64,000 nt of DNA from Gleimia hominis (GCF_002871945.2 NZ_CP126963.1:1860001-1924000), one strand, 5' to 3'. Shown: positions 26,174 through 36,453, numbered from the stretch's first letter. The notes: generated by a model from the sequence alone, not told the origin. Program-made: numbers and translations.

Positions 26174-27787
26174 ATGGGACAGAAGTTGCTGAAGCGAATG
26201 CAAGTGGCGTGCGCAGCACTAGTCCTACCCTTTTTCGCCGCCACCCCGGTAGTACCCGCATTTGCCGCGCCCGCAGCTCAGCCCGCTACGGAAGTGACTG
26301 AAAACGGGACGGCACTGGTGCGGTACGATACTGACCCAACAGAAATGTCCGTGGCTTCGGCATCGCGCCAGTTCGGTAAACACGCGGACTCCGTCTACCT
26401 GGTTAACCCCTACGACGTGGACTCCGTGCTGCCCATCGCGGCCGCAAGCCACAGTGAACAACCCGGCCCCGTCCTATACGTGAACGCAGACGGCACGCTC
26501 CCAGAAAGCGTGCGCGAAGAAGTGGGGCGCCTATCACCAACCCGCGTGGTAGCCGTAGGTGGGCAAGCACTCGTATCCGTGGGCGCGTTAGAAACCGCAG
26601 CGGGAGCAGCGCAAGAATCCCTCAAAACATCCGGGGCAGAAGCAGCGGTGCAAACCGAACAGTGGGCAGCCGAAACCCCGCAAGACCTTTCTATTAAGAT
26701 CGCGCAAGCACTGTTCCCCTCAGGCGCTAAAACCGCCTACCTAGTGGACGCCACCGGTACGGACGCGTCGGTGTATGCGAGCCTGGCTGCCTCAATGGGG
26801 GACGGTCCCGTGCTGCTAGTAGACCCCGCTAACCCAGACTCGGTAATGGGTACGCTGGACACGCTTAAACCACGCATCACCGTGGCTGTAGGTGGGTTAG
26901 ATTCCAAAACCTGGACCAAAGTTTCTGGCAAACACCCAGGCAACCAACTACTGGGCGGATCCATCGACGCGGTCGCATTAAACGCTGCGTCTGCTCGCAC
27001 TGTTCCCCGCTCCAGTGCGGTAGTGGTGGCGTCCGCGGATGACCCCGCTTCAATGCTCATCGCAGCCCAGAACGCGCGCGGACCATTCCTCCCGCTGGCT
27101 ACCGGAACCACGGTTTCAAACGCCAGCAAACTAGTTTCAACTGCGAACACCCTCAGCGGCGCCAGTGCCGGCCGGTTCATTGCCTATGGTAAAACCGGCA
27201 GTGGAGACCGCGTGTTCACGGCACCCGAATCAAAAACGCTAGCTGGGGGCCTTACATCAATAGACGTTAAGAACCGGGGAACGGGGGCACTACTGAACGT
27301 GTCCCCACCAGCTGGGTTAAAGTCCACTAAAGGTAAAGACTTCACATACGTACTGCAGGTCGAAGATGGGCTGCCGGTAGACAGCGCGCAGTTCGCCACC
27401 GAAGTGGCACAGACTCTTAACGACCCGCGCGGATGGGGACGGAACTTCAAACAGGTGCGGCAAAAAGGGGACACCACACTCGTTTTAGCGTCACCGAAAA
27501 AAGTAGACGAACTCTGCGCTCCCCTGGACACTGCGGGCGAAACATCGTGTCACAACGGTAACGTAACAGTCATCAACATTGACCGCTGGGTTGGAGGAGC
27601 GCAAGAGTTCCTCCGCGCTGGCGGCACCGTGCAGCAGTACCGCCAATACGTGCTTAACCACGAAATGGGCCACGCCATCGGCTACGGGCACCAGCAGTGC
27701 CTAACCGCCGGCGCCCTCGCCCCCGTCATGATGCAACAGACCCTCCACATGCAGGCCTGCCGCCCCAACCCGTGGCCTAAACCGTAG
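26174..27787 (+). CDS. secreted cell-wall-binding repeat/DUF3152 metallopeptidase-like protein
   Basis: A 537-residue protein with a signal peptide (LKRMQVACAALVLPFFAATPVVPAFA, probable cut after AFA near residue 32). The middle (about 40-350) has repeated units such as VYLVNPYDVDSVLPIAAA and VVAVGGQALVSVGAL, and later TAYLVDATG and ITVAVGG, like cell wall-binding repeat 2 (PF04122). The C-terminal 170 residues match DUF3152, with the zinc-binding HEMGHAIGYGH motif (496-506) and two cysteines that probably pair. It should be attached to the cell wall and may act as an extracellular protease. Substrate unknown. The start follows an AATAGGGGC-type site. Confidence 0.8.
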   Translation: MGQKLLKRMQVACAALVLPFFAATPVVPAFAAPAAQPATEVTENGTALVRYDTDPTEMSVASASRQFGKHADSVYLVNPYDVDSVLPIAAASHSEQPGPVLYVNADGTLPESVREEVGRLSPTRVVAVGGQALVSVGALETAAGAAQESLKTSGAEAAVQTEQWAAETPQDLSIKIAQALFPSGAKTAYLVDATGTDASVYASLAASMGDGPVLLVDPANPDSVMGTLDTLKPRITVAVGGLDSKTWTKVSGKHPGNQLLGGSIDAVALNAASARTVPRSSAVVVASADDPASMLIAAQNARGPFLPLATGTTVSNASKLVSTANTLSGASAGRFIAYGKTGSGDRVFTAPESKTLAGGLTSIDVKNRGTGALLNVSPPAGLKSTKGKDFTYVLQVEDGLPVDSAQFATEVAQTLNDPRGWGRNFKQVRQKGDTTLVLASPKKVDELCAPLDTAGETSCHNGNVTVINIDRWVGGAQEFLRAGGTVQQYRQYVLNHEMGHAIGYGHQQCLTAGALAPVMMQQTLHMQACRPNPWPKP

Positions 27788-27853
27788 GCAAACCCGCCGG
27801 CACGCGCAGCACAATGCTGCAAACCGTAGGTAACCACGCCGCTCAGCCCGCGG

Positions 27854-28894
27854 TTACGGAATCACCGCGATTTTCACGCCCTTACGCGCGCGCACGGCCT
27901 CATAAGCATCATGAATATCTGCAAGCGGATACTGGTGCGTGACAATTTCATCAACGGCAATCACGCCCGATTCCAGTAGGGCAACAGCTCGCGCAACGTC
28001 GCGTCGACGCGCATTCGAACCACCCGTCACCTGAAGCTCCTTGTAGTGAATCAAATTCGGTTCCATCACCGACGTGGAGCCCTTAGGGAAACCTGCGAAA
28101 TAGTTAACCCGCCCACCGGGGCGCGCCAACTCCAACGCATCGTTCGCTAAATCCACCGCCCCAATACAGACCACCACCACGTCCGCACCCATACCAGCCG
28201 TGCGGGCCCGAACCTCACGCGGTAAATCATCTGGATGCACGCCAACACCACCAAGACGCTCCACGGTGGCACGGCGCTCAGAACCGCGGTTAGACACAAT
28301 CACCTGCGCCGCCCCCTGCAGCAACGCCAACTGCAAATGCAGCAAGCCAATCGGCCCCGCCCCCAAAATCACCACGGTGTCGCCCGCGTTAACCCGATAC
28401 TGATCTAAACCATTCAAGCAGCACGAAATCGGTTCCGACAAACACAGAGCCTTCGGGGTTAGTCGCTTGGTGGTGGGGAACAGGTTGCCACGCGCAACCG
28501 CCCGGGCCGGTACCCGCAGGTACTCTTCTAACCCACCGTCCAACGCGTACCCAAACAGCGTCAGGTTAGAACACAGGTGCTCGCGGTCGTGCAAACAATT
28601 CGTGCAGTAACCGCACGAAACCACAATGGAAATAGTGGCCTGGTCCCCTACCTTCAAGTCGGGGTAGTACTGCTCAACGCCTGCCCCGATTTCGCAAACA
28701 CTGCCCGCAACCTCATGGCCCGGCACAACGCCAGGGCGCACTCCCGAGGTTTTCGCCCCCGTGAACAGGCGGTAATCCGTGCCGCACAGCGTGTTAGCCT
28801 CAACTTTCAAAACCACTTCACCGGGCCCAGCGGTTGGCTGATCCTTATTAACCAACTGTAAATCGTGGGGAGCGTTCAAAACTGCGGCGCGCAT
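27854..28894 (-). CDS. zinc-dependent alcohol/polyol dehydrogenase (MDR family)
   Basis: A 346-residue medium-chain dehydrogenase. Catalytic zinc ligands are visible (NTLCGTDYRL with Cys; GHEVAGSV with His-Glu), as are four structural-zinc cysteines (CGYCTNCLHDREHLC) and the nucleotide-binding VVILGAGPIGLLHLQLALLQ. The closest general types are sorbitol, threonine and other polyol dehydrogenases. It is divergent from a dihydroxyacetone/erythrulose-type kinase, so the pair probably oxidises a polyol to a ketose that is then phosphorylated. The exact substrate is not decided. The start at 28894 follows a GAGGT-like site. Confidence 0.85.
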   Translation of the reverse strand: MRAAVLNAPHDLQLVNKDQPTAGPGEVVLKVEANTLCGTDYRLFTGAKTSGVRPGVVPGHEVAGSVCEIGAGVEQYYPDLKVGDQATISIVVSCGYCTNCLHDREHLCSNLTLFGYALDGGLEEYLRVPARAVARGNLFPTTKRLTPKALCLSEPISCCLNGLDQYRVNAGDTVVILGAGPIGLLHLQLALLQGAAQVIVSNRGSERRATVERLGGVGVHPDDLPREVRARTAGMGADVVVVCIGAVDLANDALELARPGGRVNYFAGFPKGSTSVMEPNLIHYKELQVTGGSNARRRDVARAVALLESGVIAVDEIVTHQYPLADIHDAYEAVRARKGVKIAVIP

Positions 28895-28971
28895 AGTACC
28901 TCTTTCGAATCAAGTTGCTTAATATAGTGTACGTCACAGAAAACGTGTTGGCTTACGACGAAGGTGCGGTA

Positions 28972-30657
28972 ATGACAGTCCTAATGAACGATCCCGAAGA
29001 ATTTCCAAAAGAATCACTTGAGGGGTTCGCAGACGCATTCCACAAATGGGTTAAACCCGTATACGGGGGCGTGGTGCGATCAACGAAAGTAGATGCGGGG
29101 AAAGTGGCGGTAGTGGTTGGTGGCGGATCTGGCCACTACCCCGCGTTCGCCGGCTGGGTTGGCCCCGGTTTCGCAGATGGCGCGGTGGCGGGCAACATTT
29201 TCTCTTCCCCCTCTGGCGCGCAGGCGTACGCGGTGGCGAAAGCCGCGGACCGGGGAGCGGGCGTACTAATCGGGTTCGGTAACTACGCGGGCGACGTACT
29301 GCACTTCGGGCAAGCGATAGAACGTTTACGCGGCGAGGGGGTGGACGCCCGGGCGCTCGCGGTCACCGACGATATCGCTTCCGCACCTGCGGATGAGCAT
29401 TTGAAAAGGCGGGGGATCGCCGGGGACCTCCCGGTGTTTAAAGTGACGTGCGCGGCTGCGGAAGACGGGTTGAATATTGACCAGGTGCAGGCCGTGTTCA
29501 ACAAGGTGAATGACCGCACCCGCTCGTTTGGGGTGGCGTTCTCTGGCTGCACGCTACCGGGCGCGGGGGAACCCCTGTTTAGTTTGGACCCGAACGTGAT
29601 GGGGGTCGGGTTGGGAATCCATGGGGAACCGGGGATTCACGACGCGCCCCTGGGGTCGTCGGACGAGGTTGCGAAACTTCTAGTTGATGGCTTGTTAGCA
29701 GACCGGCCTGAGGGAGCGGGGAGCCGGGTGGTAGCGATTGTCAACGGTTTGGGGGATACGAAGTACGAGGAATTGTTCGTGCTCTACGGCGACATTGCCC
29801 GGCGCCTGCGGGGCGCGGACCTGGAGATTGTGGACGCGGAGGTCGGGGAGTTCGTCACGTCGTTGGACATGGCGGGCTGCTCGTTAACACTGGTGTGGGC
29901 TGATGAGCAGATTGAACGCTACTGGGCAGCGGCGTGTGACACGCCGGCGTACCGCAAGGGGAACTTACAACCCGTGGAGGCGGACACCACGGTGCTTGCC
30001 ACACGGCCCGAAGCCGTGCAGGTGAACCGGGAAGGTTCGGCCCCGTCACAGGAGACCGCGAGCCGCGTGGTTGACGTGTTAGAGCAGGTAGCGGCCCTCA
30101 TGCGGGAAAAAGAGGACGAACTTGGGCACATTGACGCGGTGGCGGGCGATGGTGACCACGGGATTGGGATGGCGCGCGGGTCGAAAGCCGCCGCTGTGGA
30201 AGCCAAACGTCTAGCGGAGCAGCGCGGTGGAGTGGCTACGGTGCTGGCGGGTGCGGGAGACGCGTGGTCGGCAGCAGCTGGGGGTACGTCAGGAGCCCTG
30301 TGGGGCGCTTTAATCACAGCATTCGGAGCCACGTTGGGTGATGAGGACGCGCCGGATTCAGCTGCTTACACGCGTGCGGCCGCGGCGGCACTTGAGGCCG
30401 TGCAGCGCCTGGGCGGCGCGCAAGTGGGGGATAAGACGATGGTGGATGCGTTGGCCCCAGCGGTGGAAGAGCTGCAATCTGGGCACACTTGGACGCAAGC
30501 CGCGCAGGCAGCGCATTCAGGGGCGGAGCAAACAAAGGATATTGTTGCGAAACTTGGGCGTGCCCGTCCGCTGGGTGAGAAGTCGCTTGGTACCCCCGAT
30601 GCCGGTGCGGTTTCGCTGACCATGATTCTTGAGGTACTAGCCCAGCACCTCGCATAA
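28972..30657 (+). CDS. dihydroxyacetone-type kinase, DhaK-DhaL fusion
   Basis: A 561-residue ATP-dependent kinase. The N-terminal DhaK domain has VVVGGGSGHYPAFAGWVG and LGIHGEPGIHDAP, which should supply the His that binds the ketose carbonyl. The C-terminal DhaL domain has HIDAVAGDGDHGIGMARG, the metal- and nucleotide-binding Asp cluster, and GDKTMVDALAPA. The fused form uses ATP rather than a phosphotransferase system. The start is taken at ATG 28972 (AAGGTG upstream). The fused family includes L- and D-erythrulose kinases and dihydroxyacetone kinases. The divergent dehydrogenase suggests a small polyol pathway. The 77-base gap holds both promoters. Confidence 0.88.
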   Translation: MTVLMNDPEEFPKESLEGFADAFHKWVKPVYGGVVRSTKVDAGKVAVVVGGGSGHYPAFAGWVGPGFADGAVAGNIFSSPSGAQAYAVAKAADRGAGVLIGFGNYAGDVLHFGQAIERLRGEGVDARALAVTDDIASAPADEHLKRRGIAGDLPVFKVTCAAAEDGLNIDQVQAVFNKVNDRTRSFGVAFSGCTLPGAGEPLFSLDPNVMGVGLGIHGEPGIHDAPLGSSDEVAKLLVDGLLADRPEGAGSRVVAIVNGLGDTKYEELFVLYGDIARRLRGADLEIVDAEVGEFVTSLDMAGCSLTLVWADEQIERYWAAACDTPAYRKGNLQPVEADTTVLATRPEAVQVNREGSAPSQETASRVVDVLEQVAALMREKEDELGHIDAVAGDGDHGIGMARGSKAAAVEAKRLAEQRGGVATVLAGAGDAWSAAAGGTSGALWGALITAFGATLGDEDAPDSAAYTRAAAAALEAVQRLGGAQVGDKTMVDALAPAVEELQSGHTWTQAAQAAHSGAEQTKDIVAKLGRARPLGEKSLGTPDAGAVSLTMILEVLAQHLA

Positions 30658-30818
30658 AAGACACGCGGTTGGTCCCTGCCCCTTCGAACCAGCCCGCGAG
30701 CGAACCTCGCCTTTTCCCTAACCCGTCCTCTTGTAAACCCTCTTGTAAACCAGGGGTTAAGAATGTGGGCGTACCAATCTAAACTGTGTGTAGGGGCAGT
30801 TGGATGGAAGGTGAAGCC

Positions 30819-31310
30819 ATGAAGCAAGTAACGACGTGTTGTAAGAAAACACATGACTTTTTTGAACGCTACCCGGCGGAGTCGAACGCCGCGGTGGCGG
30901 GTTTGTCAACGCTCGCGTGGTATGCGCTGCCGGACGTAACTGGTTCGTCTGTGACCCGGTTTTTCGCTAAGTCAGGAATCGTCGCGGCGGTTGGATACTA
31001 TGCTGCGCATGTGCCTGAGGCTGCGCGAATGTGGCAAGAATCCAAGGAAGATACGAAACATTTGTTTGAGGATACTTCGCTGGCGCAGCTACCTGTGGCC
31101 GCGCAGATCGCGCTTTGCGCCGGTGTGATCGGTGCGGGAATCTACGTGAATTCTTTAACGGAACGGTGGCTGCTGCACCGCGGGGAACGCAAGGAACGCC
31201 AGGGCAAAAAACTGCCGCACGTGAAGCAGGCTGTAGTACTGGCTGCGCTCGCGGGGGCCGCAACGTACGCTAGCGCGAAGGCCCGTCAAACCTTGGGCAC
31301 GCAGGCGTAG
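30819..31310 (+). CDS. small membrane protein, unknown function
   Basis: A 163-residue protein starting at ATG 30819 after GGAAGGTGA. It has hydrophobic segments (AAVAGLSTLAWYALPDV, SGIVAAVGYYAAHV, VAAQIALCAGVIGAGIYV, VVLAALAGAATYA), consistent with three to four membrane helices, and a basic loop (HRGERKERQGKK). I do not recognise the family. It lies upstream of nrdF on the same strand, with a 69-base gap. Function unknown. Confidence 0.65.
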   Translation: MKQVTTCCKKTHDFFERYPAESNAAVAGLSTLAWYALPDVTGSSVTRFFAKSGIVAAVGYYAAHVPEAARMWQESKEDTKHLFEDTSLAQLPVAAQIALCAGVIGAGIYVNSLTERWLLHRGERKERQGKKLPHVKQAVVLAALAGAATYASAKARQTLGTQA

Positions 31311-32339
<1,029 letters not shown>

Positions 32340-32359
32340 CACTCTGATACCGCTGAGAG

Positions 32360-32386
32360 CCCGGGTCTGCGCTAGACCCGGGTTTT
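32360..32386 (+). terminator. rho-independent terminator after nrdF
   Basis: CCCGGGTCT (32360-32368), a 5-base loop and AGACCCGGG (32374-32382) form a perfect 9-bp stem, followed by TTTT. It lies 20 bases after the nrdF stop codon. Confidence 0.85.
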
Positions 32387-32527
32387 CCCATGTGCACGCG
32401 CGTCAACGACCGCTACCCACCTGTTTTCCCATTCGCAGGCGCGGGGAGTGCTGCATCCACCCGGGTTTTCGGTGAGTCTTCTTACCCTGGGTTCTGTCGC
32501 TACTGCGCGTCGGGTAGGCTTGGGGCC

Positions 32528-33055
32528 ATGGTTTACAAGGTTTTGATGGTGTGTACGGGTAATATTTGCCGGTCTGTTATGGCCCAGGTGGTGTTGCGCG
32601 ACCGGTTGGAAGCCCGTGGCGTATCTGCGCAGGTGGATTCGGCTGGTATTTCCGATGAGGAACATGGCGGACCGATTGATAGGCGGGCTGCCCGAACGTT
32701 GCGGGACGCCGATTACGATGTGCCAGATCATCATGCGCACCAGGTGCAACCCCAGGAGGTAGGGGAGTACGACCTGATCCTCGCGATGACTACAGGCCAC
32801 TACAAGCAGGTGGAGCGGCTGGCTCAGATGGTTGACGTGAAGGTTACAAAGGATGGTCCAGTGGGCGACCCATCAGTGGTGGACCTGCGCATGTTCCGCT
32901 CCTTTGACCCGGCGGTAGGCGAGCACGCACCGTCTTACGAGTTGGATGTGCCGGACCCGTGGTATGGCACGCAGGAGGATTTCGAAACCACGTTGGACAC
33001 GATTGAAAGCGCTGTTGACGCAATAGCGGACCATGTCGAAGCCGCCTCGAAGTAA
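32528..33055 (+). CDS. low-molecular-weight protein tyrosine phosphatase
   Basis: A 175-residue protein. The phosphate-binding loop near the start reads VCTGNICRS, the C-x5-R signature of this family, and the late VPDPWYGTQEDFETTL carries the general-acid Asp-Pro. It removes phosphate from tyrosine residues, in actinobacteria often linked to envelope or capsule control. The start is ATG 32528. The end overlaps the next gene by 23 bases, so translation may be coupled. Confidence 0.92.
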   Translation: MVYKVLMVCTGNICRSVMAQVVLRDRLEARGVSAQVDSAGISDEEHGGPIDRRAARTLRDADYDVPDHHAHQVQPQEVGEYDLILAMTTGHYKQVERLAQMVDVKVTKDGPVGDPSVVDLRMFRSFDPAVGEHAPSYELDVPDPWYGTQEDFETTLDTIESAVDAIADHVEAASK

Positions 33056-34007
33056 ACGCCCGGCGCGCACTGGCGCTCGCAAGCCGGCGCGTTCAAACCG
33101 CAGAAGCCGCGCGTCTGGAACCAATCGCGGCGGGCGCGCGCGCAGCAACCAACACGCCGGCGTTGCGGTGGGGCGGGGGCCGGATTCGGTGTATCTACCG
33201 TTCATTATTGTGGCAGCCATAGTGGTGTTGTCGCTGTTCGCGGTGGTTCAGCTCGCGACGCCGCGCGCCCCTAAACCACATGCGGATCCAGAACCGACCC
33301 TACCGCCGGTGAGTGCGGAAGGGTTTGATGCGGGCAATATCATTTCCGATGAGGTATTCTTCAACCCTCAAGCTATGACGGAAAAGCAAGTGGCGGATTT
33401 TATTGCCAAGTGGAATAAAGGGTGCCGCACCGGCGCAGAAGGTACCGCGTGTTTAGCGAAGTACGTGGAGGATTCTCCATCTTGGGGTGCGAACGAGTAC
33501 TGTGTAAAACCGTTTGCGGGTAAGAAGCATGATTCTGCGGCCGCGATTATTTACAAGGCCGCGCAGGCGTGTGATGTGAATCCGCAGGCTTTGCTGGTGA
33601 CGTTGCAGAAGGAACAGGGGTTGATCACGGCGTCGGGCGCGGATTTGACGCCGGCGCGGTATCAGATCGCGATGGGGTACGGGTGTCCAGACCACACGAA
33701 CTGCAACCCAGAGGATTATGGGTTTGCCCGGCAAGTGTACGGGGCGGCCCGGCAGTTTAAGATGTACCGGGCGCACCCGCAGAAATACAATGTGAAAGCC
33801 GGGCAGAATAACCAGATTGCGTACGACGTGGACCCGGATTGCGGGTTCGGGGTCGTGTACGTGCAGAACCAGGCGACTGCTGGGTTGTATAACTACACGC
33901 CGTACCAGCCGTCCCCACAAGCATTATCCGGCCGGGGCGGTAAGTGCACCACGTGGGGGAACTTGAACTTCTACGCCTTCTACAAAGCGTGGTTCAACCC
34001 GCAGTAA
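33033..34007 (+). CDS. membrane-anchored extracellular protein, actinobacterial hemagglutinin-like or hydrolase-like family
   Basis: A 324-residue protein. A 50-residue Arg/Lys-rich cytoplasmic head is followed by one membrane helix (YLPFIIVAAIVVLSLFAVVQL), a Pro-rich stretch and an extracellular domain. The conserved core includes CDVNPQALLVTLQKEQGLIT, AMGYGCPDHTNCNPE and YNYTPYQPSPQAL, with several cysteines that may form disulfides. Similar domains occur in many actinobacterial surface proteins. The VTLQKEQGLI helix with Glu recalls lysozyme-like enzymes that cut peptidoglycan, but this is only a suggestion. The start overlaps the phosphatase gene. Confidence 0.7.
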   Translation: MSKPPRSKRPARTGARKPARSNRRSRASGTNRGGRARSNQHAGVAVGRGPDSVYLPFIIVAAIVVLSLFAVVQLATPRAPKPHADPEPTLPPVSAEGFDAGNIISDEVFFNPQAMTEKQVADFIAKWNKGCRTGAEGTACLAKYVEDSPSWGANEYCVKPFAGKKHDSAAAIIYKAAQACDVNPQALLVTLQKEQGLITASGADLTPARYQIAMGYGCPDHTNCNPEDYGFARQVYGAARQFKMYRAHPQKYNVKAGQNNQIAYDVDPDCGFGVVYVQNQATAGLYNYTPYQPSPQALSGRGGKCTTWGNLNFYAFYKAWFNPQ

Positions 34008-34052
34008 TCCCGCGCAGCATCTTGACTGCCCGGTAGCGCGACTTACCCGAGC

Positions 34053-34068
34053 CGAACCGGTCGGTTCG
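34053..34068. repeat. perfect inverted repeat after the surface-protein gene
   Basis: CGAACCGGTCGGTTCG, two 7-base arms around GT. It is 45 bases downstream of the surface-protein gene and before the converging phosphoribosyltransferase gene. There is no T tract directly after it, but the intergenic region has further GC-rich dyads and ends with CCTTTTTG near 34154. It may contribute to bidirectional termination. Confidence 0.45.
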
Positions 34069-34175
34069 CACCCCCTGCGCCGGGCCCAACCGGGCGGCTA
34101 GCGCTACCGCGCGGCAGCACGTCGGTGGGTTAGCGCCCTCTGCGCCGGGCCCGCCTTTTTGCTATACCTGGCCTG

Positions 34176-34718
34176 TTACGCCTGGTCTGGTTTGATGACC
34201 GGCAGGGTAGACCAGGGGAAGTTAATCCACTTGTCCGTCTTGGCCCACACGTAGTCGGGTTTAATGATGGAGCGGGATTTTTCGTAGATAACGCAGCTGC
34301 GTGCATCCACGGTGATGGTGGATTTTCCGTCTAACGATAAGCCGTCTTGGTTGATGAGGTCCATGACCATCTTCAGGGTTTTCCCGGAGTCCGCGACGTC
34401 GTCCACGACGAGCACATTCTTGTCGTTCAGCTCAGACACGTCCATCAGTGGGGGCAGTAGAACGGGTTCGGGGAGGGTTTCTGCGATGTCGGTGTAGAAC
34501 TCTACGTTCATGGTGCCGATCGCTTTTAGCCCCATGGCGTAAGAAAGTGCGCCGGCGGGAAGGAGTCCGCCGCGGGCCACAGCTACGATCAGGTCGGGCA
34601 TCCATCCGCTGTTAACGATTTGTGCTGCGAGTTCGCGCGCGGCCCCTCCGAAACCGTCCCAGGTGAGGATTTCGCGGTCTGGTTGCTTGTCTGAGGTGGC
34701 GCCGTCATCAAAAGCCAT
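34176..34718 (-). CDS. phosphoribosyltransferase, xanthine/guanine-type
   Basis: A 180-residue protein starting MAFDDGATSDKQPD. The PRPP-binding motif is VLVVDDVADSGKTLKMV, and an earlier LIVAVARGGLLPAGALSYAM is typical of purine phosphoribosyltransferases related to xanthine-guanine enzymes. It would salvage a purine base using PRPP. Substrate specificity cannot be decided by eye. The start is set at ATG 34718 (GGGAGTG upstream). It is a single-gene unit, converging on the surface-protein gene. Confidence 0.85.
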   Translation of the reverse strand: MAFDDGATSDKQPDREILTWDGFGGAARELAAQIVNSGWMPDLIVAVARGGLLPAGALSYAMGLKAIGTMNVEFYTDIAETLPEPVLLPPLMDVSELNDKNVLVVDDVADSGKTLKMVMDLINQDGLSLDGKSTITVDARSCVIYEKSRSIIKPDYVWAKTDKWINFPWSTLPVIKPDQA

Positions 34719-34891
34719 AAAACACTCCCATGTAGACTGATTCTTCGATTCTAAACCACTCGTGAACTTAAACACGAACTAGGCGTGATTTTGGCTTATT
34801 CATGGGATTTGGGGTGGAAATCAAATACCATGGTATGTGCACATCGGTCGTCCCCTTAATATGCGGATCCTTAAAGTGTGGAGGTTTAATA

Positions 34892-36328
34892 GTGCGAACC
34901 GCGGCTTCTAAACGGTGGCTATGGATCGCTGTGGCCGCGCTGGTGGCTTTACTGGCGTTGGCTGCGGGTGGAATCTGGTACGGGTCCCACTATGCGAACC
35001 GCGCGCTCCCACGCACCCACGTGGGGAATGTGGACGTGGCGGGCATGAACCGGGCACAATTGAAGTCGCTGCTGCAGCAAAAAAATGAGCAGTCACAGGT
35101 GTCAGTGCAGACACCGGACGGGAAGTTCGTGGCTAACCTCAACAAGATTGGTACGCCAATCAACGTGGATGACACGGTTAAGAAGGTGCTTGAACCGAAC
35201 CGGTCGGTGGGTGCGCGGTTTAAAGCGTTGTTCACGGCCCGCACTGTGGATCCGGTGGTGTCGCCCAATTTGGATGCGACCCAAGATTTTGTGTCATCCA
35301 TTTTGCCTGAGGGGATTGAGCAAGCTAAGAATGCGCAGGTGGTGCGCGCAGACGATGGGAAGGGTTTCTCGGTTAAACCCGGCCAGGTGGGCCGCACGTT
35401 AGACACGAAGGCGTTGGTTGCGGCAGGTAAGAAAGCGGCGTCGTCACTGCAGTCTGGGTCGGTGAAAGCAGCTTACGAGGATCGCGAGCCGGATATTACG
35501 GATGCGGACGCGCAGCAGCTGGCGGATAAAGCGATGGAGCTGTCGCAAACGAATGTGCAGATTAAGTACGAGGACGAGTCGATTGTTCCCAGTATTTCGC
35601 GCCGCACCGAGTGGGTGGACCTCAAGCCAAGTGGGGAGAAGGCGCTGAAACTGAATGCGGATGCGGTTAGTAAGTGGGTGCAGAAAGCGGCGGACGATTA
35701 CGTTAACCGGGAACCTCAAAATGGGCAGCGGAAGGTTAATAAGGACGGCAAGGTAATTCAGACGGTGTCGCAGCCGCAAGAGGGCCGTTCGGTTAACAAT
35801 GTGGATAAGGTCGCGGCGGATATGATGCAGGCGATCGAGGCTGGTAAGGACTACGAGGGGGCGTTCACCGCGAAAACCACGGAGGCGAAGTGGGATGAGA
35901 AGGTGGTGGCGCCGGCAGCGGAGTCTTTGTACTACAAGGCGTCTGATGGGGAGAAGTGGATAGATATTAACCTGTCTAACTTCACTGTCACGGCGTTTAA
36001 TGGGGGAACGCCGGAGATCGGGCCGATCCCAATGGTGCCGGGCGCGCCGGGTTGGGAAACGGTTACGGGGATCCACCGGATCTACTTGAAGTATCCGACA
36101 CAGACGATGCGGGGAACGGATTTCGATGGGTCGGAGTATGAGACTCCGGGGGTGCCGTCGGTAATGTACTTCTCGGGCAACTACGCTCTTCATGGGGCGC
36201 CGTGGCGCGGCTCGTTCGGATACGCGGGGTCCGCTGGTTCGCACGGCTGCGTGAACCTACCGGTGGGTTCGGCCGCGCAACTGTACGAGTGGGCTCCGAT
36301 GGGTACCGTCGTGGCCTCCCACTACTAA
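34892..36328 (+). CDS. L,D-transpeptidase (YkuD family), membrane-anchored
   Basis: A 478-residue protein with a GTG start at 34892 after TGGAGG. An N-terminal membrane helix (WLWIAVAALVALLALAAGGIWY) is followed by a long extracytoplasmic region with repeated peptidoglycan-binding-like segments, then the YkuD domain. The catalytic motif SHGCVNLPV has Cys453, preceded by ALHGAPW. The enzyme makes 3-3 cross-links in peptidoglycan. The last codons (GTVVASHY and stop) recur downstream as two degenerate copies, listed separately. Confidence 0.9.
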   Translation: MRTAASKRWLWIAVAALVALLALAAGGIWYGSHYANRALPRTHVGNVDVAGMNRAQLKSLLQQKNEQSQVSVQTPDGKFVANLNKIGTPINVDDTVKKVLEPNRSVGARFKALFTARTVDPVVSPNLDATQDFVSSILPEGIEQAKNAQVVRADDGKGFSVKPGQVGRTLDTKALVAAGKKAASSLQSGSVKAAYEDREPDITDADAQQLADKAMELSQTNVQIKYEDESIVPSISRRTEWVDLKPSGEKALKLNADAVSKWVQKAADDYVNREPQNGQRKVNKDGKVIQTVSQPQEGRSVNNVDKVAADMMQAIEAGKDYEGAFTAKTTEAKWDEKVVAPAAESLYYKASDGEKWIDINLSNFTVTAFNGGTPEIGPIPMVPGAPGWETVTGIHRIYLKYPTQTMRGTDFDGSEYETPGVPSVMYFSGNYALHGAPWRGSFGYAGSAGSHGCVNLPVGSAAQLYEWAPMGTVVASHY

Positions 36329-36431
36329 GCGAACTGTACTTGAACAAGCTGTTTCCCACGAGGCACCGTGGTGACCTCTCACTACTAAAGGCACTGTGGT
36401 TGCCACTCACCATAAGCGGACTGTTTACTAA
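36302..36431 (+). repeat. degenerate duplications of the transpeptidase 3' end
   Basis: The final codons GGTACCGTCGTGGCCTCC onward (36302-36328, GTVVASHY and stop) are repeated at 36362-36388 (GTVVTSHY and stop), exactly 60 bases later. A third, shorter copy starts at 36390 (GTVVATHHK, ending in TAA after VY). Each copy is followed by a similar ACTGT motif. This looks like past slippage or unequal recombination at the gene end. Confidence 0.6.
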
Positions 36432-36432
36432 A

Positions 36433-36453
36433 CGCTCGGGTGTTTCCCGAGCG
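36433..36453. terminator. GC-rich hairpin between transpeptidase and aldose epimerase genes
   Basis: CGCTCGGG, a 5-base loop, CCCGAGCG: a perfect 8-bp stem between converging genes. No T tract follows on the plus strand, so it is at best a weak or bidirectional terminator. Confidence 0.55.
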
